Part shown: positions 61,605-64,000 of the stretch, piece after piece | How positions within the stretch are numbered: the first letter of the stretch is position 1 | How the letters are laid out: every line of letters starts with the position of its first letter | NCBI RefSeq assembly: GCF_013204885.1 | Contig: NZ_JABMKX010000003.1 | Span: 434,001 to 498,000, forward strand | Source: Paenibacillus tritici | GTDB taxonomy: Bacteria > Bacillota > Bacilli > Paenibacillales > Paenibacillaceae | Length of the DNA stretch: 64,000 nt | Direction of reading: 5' to 3' | Made by a program: the position numbers and the translations under genes | The notes under the pieces: generated by a model | Told to the model about the DNA's origin: nothing | Databases searched by the model: none | The model's input: the letters and a program-made list of their open reading frames with translations, nothing else

Positions 61605-64000
61605 TTACTTCATATAATTCAGCAGCATCTGCGCAGCTTCTGCACGGGTGGCTGGAGCCTTCGGAGCGAAGGTTCCGTCCGCCCGTCCTTTCACGAGGCC
61701 AAGCGCTGCCGCTTCAGCCACATGTCCTGCTGCCCAGTCCGAGATCTCGGCGGCATCCTTAACAGACAGGCTGCCCGCTGCGGCCGGACTTGATCCCTGC
61801 TGCTTATGGTAAGCACGCATCAGGATAACCGTCATCTCTTCGCGGCTGATCTCCGCATTCGGCTGGAAGGCTCCCGGCGACCGGCCGGTAATCAGGCCCG
61901 CCTGTACCATGCCGGAGAGTGCCTGCTGATACCAGGCGCCTTCCGGGACATCGGCGAAGGCGGCGGTACCGCCGTCGCCGCTTAAGCGCAGCGCCTTCGC
62001 TGTAAGCTGTACGAATTCAGCCCGGGTCATGTTCCGGGCAGGCTGATAGGCCAGCTCCGAGACCCCCTGGATCAGATGCTTCGCCGACAGCTCGCGCAGC
62101 GCATCAAACGCCCAGTGCGTGGCCGGCACATCACTGAATTGCTTGGAGTACTCCAGCAGCGCATAGGTGCCCTTGGCGTCAAGAGATGCCTTCAGCCCGC
62201 CGTCTTCCGCTACTCCGCCCAGATAAGTGAGAGAACCGTCACTTTCTACCCGGTACAGTCCAAGCAGCTTGGACTGGAATCCCTCAGCCGTCCAGCTCAG
62301 ACTTACCGGCTGAGGATAAGCTTCGAGCCGGCGTAGCGTTCCGTCCGCCCCGGACAGGCTCAGATCATACTCCAGCAGCTTGCCCTTAAGCGTTACGCCG
62401 GCTTCTGTCTTCAGCACGGCCCCGTCCAGTGCCTTCAGCCCGGTCTTCAGCAGGAGCTTCGCCCCGCTGAGTTGATCCGCAGGCAGGACTCCGGCCAGCT
62501 GCCCCAGCAGCTCCGGCACCAGGACAAGCCCGATTCCGTCTCCCTGCACACGCAGGGAGCTTGTTCCGAGCAGCTCCCCGGCATTCACCGGCAGCTCCAT
62601 CGCTGCTGCCTGTCCGAGCTGCACGGTCACGACACCGTTCACAGCAGGACTGCTCAGCTCAGCGGCTGAAATCACTACAGCCTTAGGCTGTGCACCAGCC
62701 GTTGGCGATGGGGTTGGCAATGGCGATGGGGTTGCTGCAGGATTCCCCGACCAGGCAGGCGGGGTCGTCGGCGTTACGGCCTGACGGTTCACAGCCAGTT
62801 CGATGGACTCTGTCTTTAGTATATCCACATAGGGACGGTTGCCGATGATACGGGTGTTGATTACCTCCACCTTGTAGGCTCCGGCATCCGCAGCCTGAGT
62901 CTGTCCAATGGTCAGGCTGCTTCCTCCGGCACTCTCCAGCATAAGGTCATTCTTCAGCCAGCGGTAGCTCAGCTCTCCATAAGTTGCAGTGGCAACCACA
63001 CTGAAGGTGACCGGGTTGCCTTCCGTTACCGGATTAGCAGACACGGTGAACGATTGGACGGCGGGGGATTCATGGGCCGGATATACCTTGAGCGTAAGCT
63101 CTGTTCCGGTGATCCTGCCCGGATCTCCTTCTCCCTTGCCGGTGAGCACCACACGATACTGCGTTCCGTTATTCTCCACTCCCGGAGTGAAGCGGTATAC
63201 CGCTCCGGTAACCCCCGGAACCGGCAGCCACTCTTCAGCTTCAGCGCCTCTCATCTCCCACCGGATGGACGCAATATCCCCCACCGGCTCAACCACCAGC
63301 GTCAGCGGTTCACCTTGAACGGTCTCCAGCAGCGGAGGCAGATCGGTCCCGAAGGCCGGAGTGATCCATTCCTCCCCGGCCGGAAGCACCTGCAGGGTAT
63401 ATTCAGCTTCTCCGGTTAATCCGCCTTCGCCGGTCACGACAGCCTTATACCGGTAGCCGGTCATCGACTCTGACAATTCGGCAAGCGTCAGCGCCTCGCC
63501 CGTTCCGACGGGTTCACCATACCCTGCTCCCTTGTCCACATACCAGGTGTAGGACAGGGTTCCGGCTCCTTGGCCCGCAGCGCGGAGTATTTGGGTTGTT
63601 CCGGCCCGCAGCGAGCCTTCACTGACAATCTGCACCTCCGGTGCCTGGAGTGTCCATTTCGCCGTCAGCGTCAACTCGCCAGGCACCGTCCGGCCGGCGA
63701 AATCCCATTTCTCTGCCCCGTTGTACCAGCCCTCCAGCTCATATCCTTGCTTCGTCACAGCCGGAGCGTTCAAGGGTTCACCGTACACCGCCTGAACGAC
63801 TGTCTCGGCCGGACTTCCTCCATTGCCGTTAAAGGTCACCTTATGGAGTCCCTTGAGATATAGAGGCTGCGACTTGTTCCCGCTGTAATCCTCCATCACT
63901 GCGGTCACCACTTTAGCCGTTGAGGTGAAGCTCAGACTGGCTTTGGTCGTGCGGCCGCGGATAATCATCGGCCTGTTGGCCGCATCTCCTGAAAAATAAG
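61605..64000 (-). CDS. SLH-domain surface protein, C-terminal part (N-terminus outside window)
   Basis: The frame is open through position 64000 (the ATG at 63968 is internal), giving at least 797 residues. Order: an unknown end of an upstream domain; an InlB B-repeat-like module (KVTFNGNGGSPAETVVQAVY to LTLTAKWT); several Ig-like domains; a Pro/Thr linker (PTPSPTAGAQ); the same unassigned ~180-residue module as in the GH59 protein, including LGLYRVESDGSLTYLGG; then three SLH domains (FSDVPATHWAFDALRELSAK, then FADVPEGAWYQQALSGMVQA, then VKDAAEISDWAAGHVAEAAA). It is wall-anchored. Its hidden N-terminus may carry the catalytic domain that feeds the adjacent glycan locus. Confidence 0.92.
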   Translation of the reverse strand, partial: YFSGDAANRPMIIRGRTTKASLSFTSTAKVVTAVMEDYSGNKSQPLYLKGLHKVTFNGNGGSPAETVVQAVYGEPLNAPAVTKQGYELEGWYNGAEKWDFAGRTVPGELTLTAKWTLQAPEVQIVSEGSLRAGTTQILRAAGQGAGTLSYTWYVDKGAGYGEPVGTGEALTLAELSESMTGYRYKAVVTGEGGLTGEAEYTLQVLPAGEEWITPAFGTDLPPLLETVQGEPLTLVVEPVGDIASIRWEMRGAEAEEWLPVPGVTGAVYRFTPGVENNGTQYRVVLTGKGEGDPGRITGTELTLKVYPAHESPAVQSFTVSANPVTEGNPVTFSVVATATYGELSYRWLKNDLMLESAGGSSLTIGQTQAADAGAYKVEVINTRIIGNRPYVDILKTESIELAVNRQAVTPTTPPAWSGNPAATPSPLPTPSPTAGAQPKAVVISAAELSSPAVNGVVTVQLGQAAAMELPVNAGELLGTSSLRVQGDGIGLVLVPELLGQLAGVLPADQLSGAKLLLKTGLKALDGAVLKTEAGVTLKGKLLEYDLSLSGADGTLRRLEAYPQPVSLSWTAEGFQSKLLGLYRVESDGSLTYLGGVAEDGGLKASLDAKGTYALLEYSKQFSDVPATHWAFDALRELSAKHLIQGVSELAYQPARNMTRAEFVQLTAKALRLSGDGGTAAFADVPEGAWYQQALSGMVQAGLITGRSPGAFQPNAEISREEMTVILMRAYHKQQGSSPAAAGSLSVKDAAEISDWAAGHVAEAAALGLVKGRADGTFAPKAPATRAEAAQMLLNYMK

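Overview
The window reads as chromosome of a Paenibacillus-like Gram-positive. Support comes from two SLH-domain surface proteins, several CUT1 sugar ABC transporters paired with YesM/YesN-type two-component systems, a yuaF-yuaG (NfeD/flotillin) pair, a ydaO/yuaA-type c-di-AMP riboswitch, CcpA cre-like sites and strong GGAGG ribosome sites. No rRNA, tRNA, CRISPR array, complete mobile element or ABC ATPase gene was found.

Layout. 1-293: tail of a sugar ABC permease. 0.3-7.0 kb: five tandem paralogous YVTN beta-propeller genes in three transcription units, each opened by a copy of one ~150-bp leader and closed by a copy of one terminator. 7.1-7.9 kb: a 51-bp tandem array. 8.0-22.7 kb: a galactoside locus with a 2224-aa SLH-anchored GH59-like enzyme, a binding protein and two permeases on the minus strand, and a divergent histidine kinase and AraC-type response regulator. 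22.7-27.0 kb: a chloramphenicol-phosphotransferase-like kinase, then a LacI regulator with a GH36 alpha-galactosidase. 27.1-29.9 kb: flotillin and NfeD genes read from a c-di-AMP riboswitch, with a second 51-bp array in the leader. 30.2-34.0 kb: TetR, MMPL transporter, GNAT. 34.0-37.7 kb: a decay zone (broken DUF1877 gene, deleted IS4-type transposase, broken alpha/beta hydrolase) around an AT-rich cassette of three unrecognised exported or membrane genes. 37.7-41.3 kb: cardiolipin synthase, HxlR regulator with divergent quinone-reductase-like gene, PhzF. 41.6-61.5 kb: one large minus-strand glycan locus, HK-RR, binding protein, two permeases, GH3, GH38, GH125, GH130, GH38, GH20. 61.6 kb to the end: C-terminal 790 residues of a second SLH protein.

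How it works together. The GH38/GH125/GH130/GH20 set fits cytoplasmic dismantling of imported mannose-rich N-glycan-type oligosaccharides: alpha-mannosidases remove alpha-mannose, GH130 phosphorolyses the Man-beta-1,4-GlcNAc core and GH20 removes GlcNAc. No endo-glycosidase that would release the glycan is in the window. The GH59 and GH36 loci point to galactosides. Both transporters probably borrow a shared MsmX-like ATPase.

Most unusual signals: (1) five intergenic tandem arrays of two unrelated sequence families that share a 51-bp period; (2) the leader/terminator-bounded YVTN cassette; (3) a c-di-AMP riboswitch ahead of a flotillin operon; (4) a ~150-bp element, two copies inside the glycan operon, with nested complementary arms and an apparent compensatory hairpin change; (5) the AT-rich secreted-protein/lipoprotein/39-aa-membrane-peptide cassette.
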